This document shows positions 32,201 through 42,092 of a stretch of 64,000 nt of DNA, one piece after another. Both the position numbers and the translations under genes were made by a program. How positions within the stretch are numbered: the first letter of the stretch is position 1; every line of letters starts with the position of its first letter. Source of the DNA: Symbiodinium natans. Lineage: Eukaryota > Sar > Dinophyceae > Suessiales > Symbiodiniaceae. Where the stretch lies: NCBI GenBank assembly GCA_905221605.1, contig CAJNDS010000004.1:187010-251009 (forward strand), written 5' to 3'. The notes under the pieces were generated by a model. It was not told the origin of the DNA and made no database searches. It was given only the letters and a program-made list of their open reading frames with translations.

Positions 32201-35200
32201 TAAACCATCAAAGCTCCTCAAACCCTTAGCTTCGAAAGTGGCAAGGATTCTGGGTCCACTGAAGAGCCACCACAAACACTCTGAAACTGGGGTTTAGGGC
32301 TTAGGGTCCCTAAACCCTAAACCCTAAACCCTAAACCCTAAGCCCTGAACCCTAAACCCTAAACCCTTTAGGGTTTCGAGTTTAGGGCTGGGGCACCGAC
32401 CCCCGGAAGCGCCAGCGCCATGCGGGTGGACTGGCGGGATGTATGTTTCACCACACCGAGTCGAGGGGTTTAGGGTTTAGGGTTTAGGGTTTAGGGTTGA
32501 GGGTTGAGGGTTGAGGGTTTAGGGTTGAGGGTTTTCTTTTTGTGAAATGCAATGACTCACTTTCTCCAAGCAAGCCCGCCCATATAAGGGCATGCACTGG
32601 GGTTTAGGGTTTAGGGCTTCAGGTCTTTCCGGCACTTCCCCTACTGTGAGAAACTTCGACTCCCCACCCCCACACACCCACCCAACTCCCCCAGACCCCA
32701 GCTTCCAAACACTGCAGCAGACCTTTTCGACAAGCGGGTTTAGGAATTTTAGGGTTGCGTTCTTGCTGCAGATTGTCATACCGAAGCATGTGACTCTACA
32801 AGTACGCCAACCATCCGTCAACATGGAGGTGCCATGATTGCGGAGGACCATCGGTGGCTAGTTCGATTGAACCCCCAGCAGGAAGCCAGAAATCGGGCAG
32901 AGGGATTGCATGCCTCAACAGTCCGCACTCGCTTGCGTGACGCCCAAACAAATCTACAAAACCCTAAGCATGGGCAATGCCCTCGCATGCTCGACAGATT
33001 TCTGATATCTGCAACCACCAACAACAGAGTGTCTCTCAATGTCGGCCCAGGAGCAGAGTATCCGCAATATGCGCCAACTTCGAGCACACCTGAAGCAGAC
33101 ACTTCCGGGAGTTCGGTTGATTTAACTGACAGAGTTGCTCCTTCAGCCAAAGGAGCCCCGCAGGTGCTTCGAGTGTCTGCAGCACTCAGAACTGCCAAAT
33201 ACGGCGAACTGCCATATTGGTGTGCAAGGCCAGAGAATCCATCTTGCATGCTTTCCCGCCAAGCCCAAACATCATCTGCCATGCGGGGGCTTTAGGCTCG
33301 TCATGTGCTGTGCCTGCCAGAGCCTCTGAGGAACTAAGGGTTCAGGGTTGAGGGATGGGTCTTGGGGAGGAACCCCCTTAAGTCCAAATCGCTTGGGGCT
33401 TTCCGGGTGTAGGGATGAGGGTGGGATGTATATCGGCCCACATTCTTGCGTTGCACTTCGGGACCTCTACGCAACCTCGCAAAGCCTGGACCTGGAACCT
33501 GTGCATCCCTCCAGTGTGAGAAATCTGCAAAGGCATTTTCAGACACGCCACGCCAAGTACTCCCAAACCAGGGCTGATCCCAAAGCCTTCTAACCTAACT
33601 GAGGCCGTCTCTGCATTGGAGGTCCCCTCGAGTGAGGGGGCCACCCCGCACGGCCTTGAGTGAATCGCTGGGGGGTTGGGCTTAGGGTTTAGGGGCTAGG
33701 GTTTAGGGTTTAGGGTTTTAAGAGTCATGCTTCTTTTAGTGGTGCTTTAGTTGCTAAGACGAGTTGTTCTTGGCGTGAAATCTCTCCCTTCCGTTTTCGG
33801 GGGGTGCCGGGTGTGCAGAGTGCAGGTGCCGGGTATCAGGATGACCCTGAAGGTCCCAAAGGCCCATCCGTGAAGCAACGGGTTATGGGGTGTACGGAGT
33901 GTAGGGTCTTAGGTGTAGGGCACAAAGGCATATATGCATATATCTATATATATATATATGCATATTACATACATATGTATATATATGCATGTCGCAGGTA
34001 GCAATGGTGCATCGGCTAAGAATGCAATCAACTGAGAGCCCCGCAGCTGTCAGCACTTCTGTCTTGACCCCGCCGGCGATCTGGGGCCGGGCACACATCG
34101 ATGAAAAGACTCCGGGTCTGGTTCAATGGTTCAATTAAGGGGTAGCTTAGGGTCCCTCTTAATTAGGGTTTAGGGTTTAGGGTAGGGTTTAGGGTTTAGG
34201 GCTAGACGAAGTGGTACGTGTAGCAAGAGTGATGTTAGCAGGCAGAGAAGGATCTAGGGCTAGCGACCAAAAACCCTCAAATCTTTGGACAGCTGTACGC
34301 AAAAATCCACTTGCGCCTTAAGCCTTGGATCTCATTCAAACCAACAAGCAACCTGACACTCCAAACAGTATATCCGACATAACCTTCGATCCTCAGTTTC
34401 GACTCTGTTCGGCCAATGCTAATCTGTTCGCAGCCCTGAACCCCAAACCGTAAACCACACAAACTTCGACGCTGAAAAACAGATCGGTCGAGGGGCCAAG
34501 TTGTTTCTCTTTGGGAGCGGCAGGTCTTTGCCCGCCCTAAACTAAGCTTTACAACGATTTAGATCTTTGAAGAGACTCGTTTGAGGCATCGGGTATTCAG
34601 GGCTTTCAAGCGCAACTGAGGTGCCCCAACCCTACAGCAACATTGGTGTCGATGCATTCATTGATTTGGGCTTATAGGGCTTACGTAGGCTTGAGGATGA
34701 GTGCTTTGAACTATTCAGGGTACGCTGGACTTTTTGGTTGTTGGGCATTTTAGGCATTTAGATGCACTTACGACCCGAAACCGTAGACCCTAGACCCTAG
34801 ACCCTAGACCCTAGACCCTAAACCCTAAACCCTAAACAGACCAACTGACGGGCCTTTAGCCAGAGCCGGGCTTTCCCCCTCACCAGGACTTCGTCTCCGA
34901 AGGACTCGATCGTCTGGCGGCAGTGCGCTGGCTTGGATGGACCCTAAACCCTAAACCCTAAACCCTAAACCCTAAACAGGATGTTCCGAGGGCTTGCGGG
35001 GCTGCCAGACCCCAGGGTAACTAACATCAGCACATCTAGAAAAAGCTCCCAAACACTGCAATTCTGCAGATAAATAAACAAATACATGTATATATATATA
35101 CACACATATGTATGTATATATATATATACACATATATACATACATATATATATATATAGATATCTGCACACACACATACATAAAACATACAAACAGTTGG

Positions 35201-38200
35201 TGGTAGTTTTTTTTGCGGAGCTTGTTCTCGCTTGTTCTACCTATCTATCCGAATCTATCTATTTATCTATCTTTCTATCCATCTACCTACCATTCTGTCT
35301 TTCTTTCTTTCTTTTCTTATTTCTTTCGTTCTTCTTTCGTCCTTTCGTTCTTTCTTTCTTTCTGTCTTTCTTTCTTTCTTGGGTGCGGTTTTGCTTTGGG
35401 TGCGGCTTGGCTTGGCCCGGGGGTTGGCTTGGCTGGCAAGGTTCGTTTTTGTTGAGTGCCTTGTCTCTGCCCGGCTTGGGTTTAGGGTTTAGGGTTTAAA
35501 AAAGTTAAAAGGGTTTAGGGTTTAGGGTTTCGGGTTTCGGGTTTAGGGTTTGGGTTTACCAGGCTAGTGTGTGCCCCCCCCCCTCCCCCCCCCCATGTGC
35601 AAACACGATGCTCAAATGACGAGTTGGAACAGCTTAGCTTCATATGGGGGGGTGTACGAAACTGGGAGACCCCAATATAGATCCCCAAGTAGTAGGATCC
35701 CTTCCCCAAAAAGGTACTCAGAAACCCTTATCCGGGTTCTGAGGCAATTCCCCTTGACGTCGGGATGCTCTTGAAGCAAACTTGCGCGGCTGAAACAAGG
35801 TGCTCATGCGGTGACATGATGTAGTCCAAAACCCTAAACCCTGAACTCTAAGCCCTAAACCCGGAACCCTAAAACAAACAAGGAGCCAAGCTAAGCCAAG
35901 CCGCAGCAAGCCAAGCCCCGCCAAGCAGGTGCTTAGAGTCTACGGAAGAAAAGAGGGCTAAGCCCAGCCAAGCCAAGCCACGCAACGAAGACTTTCCAGC
36001 CGGGCCAAAACCAACAGCAAAGCCAAGCCGCACCTCATTAAAATATATTAAAAGCAGGTGTACACTCCTTGTGTCACCGACCCTTTGCCGGAACTCCTTG
36101 TCCTTGTCTTGAGAGCTTAGGCTTTCTTACGGTGTCGAGGTTTCAGGGCTTGGGTGTGGGGCCTAAAACCAAGAACCCAAAACCCTAAACCGCGCCTCAC
36201 AAATGGATTGCGGGTTGCCCCGCTCCGCTCGCTCAACGACATGCTGCAGCAGCCGGAGCTCCTTGCGACAAGGAGTTTAGGGTTCCGGGCTTAGGGTTTG
36301 GGGTGGAGGGTTTAGGGTATGGGGTTTGGGTTTAGGGCTTGGGGCTTAGGGGATCTTAGGGGCTTTAATGGGGTTTGGGGTTAGGGGATTTCGAGTAAAA
36401 CTGTAGAAACGACTTGGTCCTTTGAATTCTGTTTCGAGGCTATGGGGAGAGGGGGGGCAGGCCATACGGCTTCCGGGCTTTGCCACACTGCTGGGATATG
36501 GTCTAGGCCCAATGGTTTCCAGGTGCGCCTTTCTCCACATGCGGGAGCCTGAGAGCACTACAAGCCAGGCAAAAAAGCAAAGAGACCTCCTGAGGACATG
36601 TTTTGCACACATAGCACGGATTTATGGCTTAGGCTGTAGGATGTTTTATTGTGCAAACACATAGTCGGAGCCCCCACTCGAGAAACCACCAGATCGAGAA
36701 GTCCAACACCCGCGCCACCATGTCAACCCGGGGGGGGGGGGGGGGTACACATGGATGGAGTTAGGGTCTATTTGAGGTTTAAGCAACTGTACTTCACTAC
36801 ACCCGTGGGCTGAGGTCTGAGAGAAGAGAGCAGCTAAACCCTGCTACACTCCACCTTGGAGTACGGCTGGCCGGCGCGAATCGGCTTCGTCGACCGCGCG
36901 AGGGGGCCGGGCCTATGCAGGAAGTTCTGTAGAGCACCAAACACCTTCAACATTGAGCCCGCCTTTACCCAGAAGACTGTGTCCTACGCCCACTTGCACA
37001 CAACCCGAAGCGCCCCCTGTACGATCACCCTAAACCCTAAACCCTACACCCCAAATCCTTTTCCCATAAGCATCCCCTAGCACTAAGATTTGCAGGTACA
37101 AACTCAGGGTTGGCCGAAATGATGGGCCGCTGTTGCTACACAACTATGACGAATGTCGCAAAACAGGGGCCACAATAACAATGGTCATCCCCAAACCCCA
37201 AACCCTCATGACCCCATGACCCATCACCTTATACTAGCCCTAACCCTAAACCCTACAGCCTACGCCCTGCATCCTAAACCCGAATAAACCGAGTAAACCG
37301 AGTAAACCCTAAAAACCCTCAAAACACTAAAAACCCCTAAAAAAACCCTAAAAACACCCTTTAAAACCCCTAAGAAAACCCTAAAAAACCCTAAAAAACC
37401 CTAAAAAACCCTAAATACCCAAAAGCCCTAAAAACCCTAAAAACCCTGAAAACCCTAAAAACCCCTAAAAAACCCCTAACCCTAAAAACCCCTAAAAACC
37501 CAAAAACCCAGCCTCGCCCGCGCCGGGAGGGGTGTTGCCTCGACCAGGGCTGAGATGCGCCCGGGCGTCTTGCCCGGCACAGCCTGGGCTCGTTTTGGGG
37601 GGCTTTTAGGGTTTAGGGTTTAGGGTTTGGGGTTTGGGGTTTTGGGGTTTTGGGTTTTGGGTTTAGGGTTTCGGGTTTCGGGTTTCGGGTTTAGGGTTTG
37701 GGGTTTGGGGTTTTGGGGTTAGGGTTTGGGGCTTGGGGTTTGGGGTTTGGGGTTTAGGGTTTGGGGTTTGGGGGCTAGGGCATTACCAGGATTTTTGGAG
37801 GGAGCTCCTCCGGGTTCACGCTGAGGGCTCCGGTCGGGGTTTTGGGGGTCTGAGGCGCGGAAGGAGAAGGCTTGGCTCGAAAGGGGTTTACGGTTCACGA
37901 CTTAGAGGGCTCTTCATGGTCCCTAATCAGTGTATACCTACTAGACGAAACACTCACGCAGCAACCCTAAACCCTAAACCGCAGCAACCCTAAACCCTTA
38001 ACCCTAAACCCTAAACCCTAAAGACCCAAACTCTTCAACCCTGGGCTGGGCACCGGGCGCGCCCCTTCACCCTCTGCGCGTTCATGGCCGAGGTGCACGG
38101 GATGGGCTGACAAGTCGGGGTTGGTGTCTCTGACGACTTCGTGGGAGGGATGGCCCTAAACCCTAAACCCTAAACCCTAAACCCTAAACCCTAAACCCTA

Positions 38201-39979
38201 AACCCTAAACCCTGAACCCTTAGGTTTTGGGTTTAAAGGCTGAGGTCCCTTGGGTCCCCCTTGAGGGGGCTCAAGAGAGGGAAAGGCATTCGATACACAA
38301 ACGCACCCGACGCAGAAGAGAGGCTGCAGGGCTTTAGCAGGCCCAGAGATCCTGCTTTCCGGGCCGCTTTAAACCCTAGGCCCTAGACCCTAGGCATTCA
38401 TCCTAAACCCTGAACCCCAAACCCCAAACCCTAGACCCCTCGGCTCTAAACCCTAAAGCCTAAACCCTAGACCCCCTAGGCCGTGAACCCTAACCCTGAC
38501 GTTTGGGGTTTAGGTGCCCCTCCGCCCCCCCCGCAGGTGAGCTTAGGCACTTTGGACCCCAACCTGTTTGTCCAGCTTCCTTGGGGTACACTTCAGTACC
38601 CAAAGCAATCCTGCCCGGCCCAACTAAGTGAACAGGCAGTGGGTAACGTAGCCATACTGCTCTAACCCCCTACTGCACACACGGACGGTACGCGCCTGAA
38701 CCCTAGACTCTAAACCCTGAACCCTATAAACCCCATAAACCCTAAAACCCTAAACCCCACCCCTCACTCCTTTTAAGCCCCAAGGTCCCCTAAATCCAAA
38801 AGCCTAAACCCTAAACTCTACACCCTAAACCCTAAACCCTAAACCCTAAACCCTAAACCCTAAACCCTAAACCCAAGGTCTGACCTTGAACTCCTCCGTC
38901 GCCGCCCTGCGCCGGGACCTGGGAGCTGGGGCCTGGCATGCCAAGGGGATGCTTAAGATTTTCGAGGTTTAGGGTTTAGGGTTTAGGGTTTAGGGTTTAG
39001 GGTTTAGGGTTTAGGGTTTAGGGTTTCGGGTTTGGGGTTCAGGGTGAAGAATGAAGGAAGGGAGGGGTTCTTCGGACACCGAAGTCCTAGCCCTGAAAGC
39101 TCCCTGGCGTCGGTCTTACGCCCCAAAGCCTCCAAGCACTAAGGCCCCAAAGCGAAATTCGCCTAAAATTGCCCTATAGAAAACCTCGAACCCTAAACCC
39201 TAAACCCTAAATCCTAAACCCTAAACCCTCGAATCCCTTGCTGGCTCGTGAGGGCCCGAAGCCCCACTTCGCACCTCGTCCTCGTCCTCGTCTGCACCCA
39301 ACTCCTCCTCCTCTTCCTGCACGCTGCCCAGAGAGCTCTGAGAGCCCAATACCCCTTCTGTTAAAGAGTGCAGGGCAATGTGTCTAGAGCTCCTTCATCT
39401 GATCATGAGGGCATGCTTCCTGAGCTAGACGACGGGAGTGGGCTTCAAGGTCTTGGGGAGGCGGACCCGAAACCCTCAACCCTACACCTTAGGGATGAGG
39501 GCCTGAGATGCAGAGGGAGGTGTGAGCGCTTCCAACTAGCGGGTTCGCAAAACTTCTGGGCTTGGGGCTTGGCCTAAGCCTTCGCCCTAAACCATCCCTT
39601 AACCCGAAACCCGAAACCCTAAACCCTAAACACTCCTGAACCCTACAGGCCTTGAAACCAGAATCCATAAGTTGCTCAGCGAAAGCCTGGATGTTCTTTG
39701 GATGGTTTCCCCCCCCCGCCCCGCACCCCCCCCCCCGCCCCGCCCCCCCGCCGCCCCCTCCCCCCCCCCCCCGCCCCCCCCGCCCCCCCCCCCCCCCCCC
39801 GCCCCGCACCCCCCCCACCCCCCGCGAAGGCTTAAGCAGCCTGCTTAGGGTGGGTTTAGGGTTTAGGGTTTCGGGTTTCGAGTTTCGGGTTTAGGGTTTA
39901 GGGTGAAATCTAAACCACCACCCTCCTCCTCCTCCTCTTCTTCCTCGTCTGAAGGTGGGCTGCGGCTGGTACTTGCCAT
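26182..39979 (-). CDS. Catechol-O-methyltransferase-like gene, many small exons (composite model)
   Basis: Predicted SAM-dependent, metal-dependent O-methyltransferase of the COMT family. Minus-strand islands give the family's motifs in order: an N-terminal helix with GNPQSICE, SAM motif I VLEVGAYCGYS, STRMALALPG, VHIASLEVDP (the acidic residue that binds the SAM ribose), VHVVIARNVVLHAGL, a DLL segment, VFMDQKG (metal Asp), LLHPGAVVVADNVLKPG (metal Asp-Asn) and an LMNGGRY...PSPMQDV tail. Well-placed exons: 36840-36983, 36196-36261, 34884-34913, 33055-33089, 32401-32430, 31341-31370, 30765-30849, 30099-30190, 28432-28489, 27445-27517, 26697-26753, 26182-26216. Most neighbours join in phase. 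The exon between DEVL and VLEVGAY (34.9-33.1 kb) is not found, and the join into VFMDQKG does not fit in phase. The N-terminal acidic region (39.98-37.5 kb) is assigned by context. Introns carry telomeric arrays and MITEs. The mammalian D-H-W-K motif reads D-Q-K-G, so catalysis may differ. Confidence 0.8.
26310..26384. mobile_element. MITE-like element, CTACT family, partial
   Basis: Only the right part is clear (GGGGTTCTTAAGCATTTGGTAG); the left side is replaced by a C run and AT repeats from 26231. Confidence 0.6.
26697..26753 (-). CDS. COMT-like exon: LMNGGRYHAAALEL
   Basis: 19 codons, phase 0/0, with the strong acceptor CTCTCTTTCTGTTTCAG and donor GTCCAT. Resembles the C-terminal strand region of the family. 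The plus strand is also open here, so confidence is moderate. Confidence 0.6.
27000..27420. repeat. Degenerate AAAACCCTAAAAGCCCT array
   Basis: Long irregular array of CCCTAAAA/CCCTCAAAA/GCCCTAAAA units, with higher-order similarity of about 60-70 bp (compare 27117-27180 with 27195-27260). In a COMT-like intron. Confidence 0.8.
27445..27517 (-). CDS. COMT-like exon: metal-binding Asp-Asn
   Basis: Contains LLHPGAVVVADNVLKPG. The ADN is the family's conserved metal-binding pair. The acceptor CATGCCCAG follows CCCTAAACTCCC. The 3' end is chosen by phase. Confidence 0.85.
28432..28489 (-). CDS. COMT-like exon: metal-binding Asp (VFMDQKG)
   Basis: Reads AVFMDQKGSRYGEDMMKM. The Asp aligns with the Mg-binding Asp of the COMT D-H-W-K motif; the Lys position is Gly here and Lys is one residue earlier. 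A GC donor (GA|GCTC) joins it in phase to the next exon. Confidence 0.85.
29090..29330. repeat. Degenerate GGGTATTAGGGTACTA array
   Basis: Units of eight to ten bases (AGGGTATT, GGGGTACT, AGGGCACT) distinct from the telomeric heptamer but G-rich on the same strand. Confidence 0.7.
29749..29891. mobile_element. MITE-like element, TAAGGAGGG family
   Basis: TAAGGAGGGG ... CCCTCCTTA ends and many internal TAGGGG/CCCCTA half-palindromes. Related copy at 56141-56276. Confidence 0.75.
30099..30190 (-). CDS. COMT-like exon: DLLARIKKRYNGPDTWGS
   Basis: Corresponds to the family segment between the ARxxxxxAGL helix and the metal-binding Asp. The acceptor AACCCAAG comes from the array. The donor is GTGTAAG or GTAAG; neither gives the phase the next exon needs, so a small exon may be missing. 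Confidence 0.7.
30765..30849 (-). CDS. COMT-like exon: VHVVIARNVVLHAGL
   Basis: 28 codons plus one base. The acceptor CCCGAG is preceded directly by a CCCTAAACCC array. The donor GTTTCTG leaves phase 1, which fits the next exon. Confidence 0.85.
31341..31370 (-). CDS. COMT-like 30-nt microexon: VHIASLEVDP
   Basis: Ten codons, phase 0/0. The Glu of SLEVDP is the SAM ribose ligand. Acceptor CTCCCGAG. The donor must be GC (CCG|GCCGCA) to continue into VHVVIARN. Confidence 0.85.
32401..32430 (-). CDS. COMT-like 30-nt microexon: STRMALALPG
   Basis: Ten codons, phase 0/0. Acceptor CCCGCCAG, donor GTCGGTG. Directly follows GYS in the family alignment. Confidence 0.8.
32818..33300. other. Long both-strand open region around the COMT motif I exon
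   Basis: Both strands stay open for about 155 codons. Only 33055-33089 (minus) is supported as exon. The plus strand includes a C-x2-C-rich frame at 33135-33290 (CFECLQHSELPNTANCHIG) that could be an independent exon. Confidence 0.35.
33055..33089 (-). CDS. COMT-like exon: SAM motif I
   Basis: Acceptor CTGCTTCAG, then VLEVGAYCGYS, the COMT glycine-rich SAM-binding motif. A GC donor after TCT joins it in phase to STRMALALPG. This motif anchors the family call. Confidence 0.85.
34884..34913 (-). CDS. COMT-like 30-nt microexon: TIESFGDEVL
   Basis: Exactly ten codons, phase 0/0, acceptor GCCGCCAG, donor GTGAGG. Continues the preceding exon as ICE|TIESFGDEVL, matching the family. Confidence 0.75.
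35085..35395. repeat. TATA and TCTA/TTTC microsatellites
   Basis: AT-rich repeat at 35085-35165, then TATC and CTTT repeats. In a COMT-like intron. Confidence 0.85.
35645..35735. mobile_element. GTTTACGA family, third copy
   Basis: Shares TGTACGAAACTGGGAGACCCC and AAGTAGTAGGATCCC; truncated. Confidence 0.5.
36196..36261 (-). CDS. COMT-like exon: LLQHVVERAERGNPQSICE
   Basis: 66 nt, 22 codons, phase 0/0. The peptide matches the COMT N-terminus just before the loop that leads to the SAM site. The acceptor CGCAAG follows CCCTAAACTCC. The fit to the next exon needs a GC donor (GAG|GCGCGG), after which TTTAGGG repeats begin. Confidence 0.8.
36840..36983 (-). CDS. COMT-like exon: N-terminal helical region
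   Basis: 144 nt, 48 codons, phase 0 at both ends. Acceptor GGGCGTAG, donor GTTTAGC. Contains MLKVFGALQNFLHRPGPLAR and ends in VECSR. Joins in phase to ELRLLQHVVER in the next exon. Confidence 0.7.
37290..37505. repeat. AAAAACCCT array
   Basis: Degenerate CCCTAAAAA units of eight to ten bases. Confidence 0.85.
37508..37583 (-). CDS. Exon-like island, COMT-like gene region
   Basis: Reads AVPGKTPGRISALVEATPL. The acceptor CCCAG follows a CCCTAAA-type tract and the donor GTTTTTGGG is array-derived. The exact 3' end is not fixed by phase. Confidence 0.5.
37787..37849 (-). CDS. Exon-like island, COMT-like gene region
   Basis: 63 nt, 21 codons, phase 0 at both ends: TPKTPTGALSVNPEELPPKIL between a CTCAG acceptor and a GTAATG donor. 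Pro/Thr-rich linker. Confidence 0.5.
39238..39357 (-). CDS. Acidic linker exon, COMT-like gene region
   Basis: Open minus frame with SSLGSVQEEEEELGADEDED, then RSGASGPHEPAR. The composition (Glu/Asp run, Ser/Pro) fits a disordered linker. An acceptor CAG precedes the island. Confidence 0.5.
39647..39695 (-). CDS. Exon-like island in the N-terminal part of the COMT-like gene
   Basis: Reads NIQAFAEQLMDSGFKA, donor GTAGGG. On its sense 5' side lies the large C/G-only tract 39712-39820, so the acceptor is uncertain. Confidence 0.5.
39712..39825. repeat. C-only tract with interspersed G
   Basis: About 110 bp of C runs broken by single G. The next island to the left is exon-like on minus. Other long C or G runs: 3088-3109, 7970-8045, 8344-8369, 20851-20878, 44558-44575, 56995-57020, 57178-57193, 62683-62700, 63599-63623. 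Confidence 0.95.
39916..39979 (-). CDS. Putative first exon of the COMT-like gene, acidic N-terminus
   Basis: Starts at an ATG after a CAG and reads MASTSRSPPSD followed by eight Glu and Gly. The donor is GTTTAGA, at the edge of an array. A MITE lies just upstream at 40025-40120. Assignment to the methyltransferase transcript is by order and strand only. Confidence 0.5.
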
Positions 39980-40024
39980 GCCTGCAGGCTTTATATAAGT
40001 TTCAGGGTTTATAGGGCTCATAGG

Positions 40025-40120
40025 TTGGGATGTTCCCCCTTATGTTTCCCAACAGTCCTTACTAGGGATTTCGGATATAGTCCCTATTAAGGACTGAGTA
40101 GTATAAGGGGGAACATCCTA
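40025..40120. mobile_element. MITE-like element, TTGGGATGTTCCCC family
   Basis: Complete copy just upstream (sense) of the putative first exon of the COMT-like gene. Confidence 0.9.
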
Positions 40121-40327
40121 ATTCATAGGGTTTAACTCTACTTAACCCATACCCCCAAAATCTGCAACAAAGCTCTAAAAACCCTGAACCGTAACCCTAA
40201 ACCATCTAAGAGTACTGCAGGCAACGAAAAAGGAGGTCTACCTTCTAAACCCGAAACCTTGAACCCTAAACCCTAAACCCAAAAACTCTGGGGCTTTCAT
40301 ATGCTGATTTTGGCAGCATCTCATTAC

Positions 40328-40400
40328 TCTCTCATCTCTCGGCTAATCCGGTTGATGAGGGGCCTGATGAGGGTCTCGCATGCGCATCGCAACAGATTCT
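40328..40400 (-). CDS. Exon-like island upstream of the COMT-like gene
   Basis: Reads NLLRCACETLIRPLINRISR, acceptor GCATGAG, donor GTAATG. The plus strand is also open. Confidence 0.45.
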
Positions 40401-40456
40401 CTCATGCTCGCAATTTCTGGCCTAAACCCTAAACCCTAAACCCTAAACCCTAAAAC

Positions 40457-40540
40457 CCTCAAATTGTCAAAGACGCGGCACCTCCAGACCCGCGCGCGGC
40501 CAGGTTGCTCACAAGCTCGGACCTCCAGGATCGGCACGGG
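40457..40540 (-). CDS. Exon-like island
   Basis: 28 codons reading PVPILEVRACEQPGRARVWR then CRVFDNLR. Acceptor AAAAAAG after CCCCAGCCC, donor GTTTTAGGG from an array. The long pure array 40558-40695 lies on its sense 5' side. Confidence 0.5.
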
Positions 40541-40557
40541 CTTTTTTCCAGAGGGCT

Positions 40558-40730
40558 GGGGTTTAGGGTTTAGGGTTTAGGGTTTAGGGTTTAGGGTTTA
40601 GGGTTTAGGGTTTAGGGTTTAGGGTTTAGGGTTTAGGGTTTAGGGTTTAGGGTTTAGGGTTTAGGGTTTAGGGTTTAGGGTTTAGGGTTTAGGGTGTAGG
40701 GTTTATGGGTTTAGGGTTTAGGGTTCGAGT
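40558..40730. repeat. TTTAGGG array, longest uninterrupted
   Basis: About twenty perfect heptamers (40559-40695) and a few variants. Confidence 0.95.
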
Positions 40731-41005
40731 TTGGGTTTCCATGTAGGACTGGAGTCTAAGAGCTTAGGGTTTAAGTTTTGGGGCTCAGGGCTATAGGGTT
40801 TAGGGAACCCTTAAACCAAGGGTCTTGATGGGCTCAGAACTTGCTTGGATAATTGGGTGGGCTCCATCGAGAAGGACTTGAACCCAATCCCTAAACCGGG
40901 ATTTGGTGTTCAGGGTTTGGGGTTGAGGGTTTAGGGTGAAGAGTTTTGGGTGTAAAAGAGTGGGGTTAAGAGTTTAAGGTTTAGTTTAGGGTTTGGGGCT
41001 TCGAA

Positions 41006-41120
41006 AACTCCGTGTGAGTCGAACTACTCTGGAGACTCTGGAGACTCAAGGCAACGCCCCAATGTGTCGCCAGCCAGCCTTCAAAAAACCGTGCGTAGAG
41101 CCCCGCACGGTGCCCCGAAA
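41006..41120 (-). CDS. Exon-like island
   Basis: Minus frame reads HRAGLYARFFEGWLATHWG then VALSLQSLQSSSTHTEFSK. Acceptor GGCTCTAG. Family not recognised. Confidence 0.45.
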
Positions 41121-41284
41121 CTAGAGCCCTCAACCCTAGTGTCGGGTTTAGGGTTTAGGGGGAAACGACATAGTACTCTTGTCGCTTTGGTTGTCGCTCT
41201 GGTTATCCGTGAAACACCCTACATCGCCTTGATGTGCGGGGTTCCGAAATTAAGGGTACCTTCTTGAGGTCCTGTTTATCAGAG

Positions 41285-41460
41285 AATCCTATTATTCTTC
41301 TTTTTATTATTCTTGTTACTTTTTTCTACTATTACAATTATTATTCTTCCTCTTATTATTCGTATTGTTATTATTATTGTTGTTTTTATTGTTATTATTA
41401 CTATCGTCATCACTATTGTTTGTATTGCTGTTATTATTGTTGTGATTATTAGTAGTAGTA
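41285..41460. repeat. TTA/TTG-rich microsatellite
   Basis: Degenerate ATT/GTT trinucleotides. Confidence 0.85.
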
Positions 41461-41520
41461 TTGACCCTAAACCCTAAACCCTAAACCCTAAACCCTAAAC
41501 CCTAAACCCTAAACCCTAAA
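41460..41520. repeat. CCCTAAA array inserted in a TTA/TTG microsatellite
   Basis: Eight heptamers with TTATTGTT repeats on both sides (41285-41460 and 41520-41535). The array sits inside the trinucleotide repeat. Confidence 0.9.
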
Positions 41521-41659
41521 TTGTTATTGTTATTAGGGGGTCTATCTTCGGGGTCCCCCATTTTCGAAAACCCCCGTGCCATTCAGCCCTAGGCTCGCTT
41601 TTCCGTCCCCAACAACGCCGGTTTAGGGTTTAGGGTTTAGGGTTTAGGGTTTAGGGCTT

Positions 41660-41965
41660 CGGGCCTCAGATTCGGCTTATAGGGTTTATAGGGCTTGTAG
41701 GGCTTATTGGGTTTTGTAGGCAACAAAGGGTTGGTAGGGTTTGTGCAGTAGGGTTTGTAGGGTGTTTGTAGGGTTTGTCGGGCTTGTAGCGTTTGTAGGC
41801 TTTGTAGGGTCTGCAGGTTTTCAGGGTTTGTAGGGTAGGGTTTATGGGTTTATAGGGTTTGTAGGGTTTATAGGCTGCGCAGGGCTTATTCGGTTTATAG
41901 GGTGTGAAAGGGTTTGTGGGGTTTAGAGGGTTTATGGGGTTTGTAGGGTTTATTGGGGAACCTTA
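41660..41965. repeat. TAGGGTTTG/TTATAGGGTTTG degenerate array
   Basis: Units of nine to twelve bases, GTAGGGTTT and ATAGGGTTT, with many point changes. Confidence 0.8.
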
Positions 41966-42018
41966 TAGGGTTGAGGATTTCGGGATAAGGCACCCACAAA
42001 AGCCATGGCTTTGGCTAC

Positions 42019-42092
42019 CATGTAGACTCAATGCTGGGACGCAGACTCTTGGCCGCTAGTTCCACGCTGCTCGCATTCGCTGAGTAGCATTC
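42019..42092 (-). CDS. Exon-like island
   Basis: 74 nt between CCCCCTCAG and GTAGCC; reads ECYSANASSVELAAKSLRPS. Confidence 0.5.

Noticed and set aside
33480-33590. BED-type zinc finger (NLQRHFQTRH on plus)
   Set aside because: The histidine spacing is suggestive, but the required cysteine pair is absent and both strands are open.
34970-35075. COMT-like exon at 35.0 kb
   Set aside because: Open minus frames exist, but the exons on either side (36196-36261 and 34884-34913) join directly as ICE|TIESF.
35570-35600. Frameshifted gene at the C run
   Set aside because: C runs are scattered through introns; no open frame continues on both sides.
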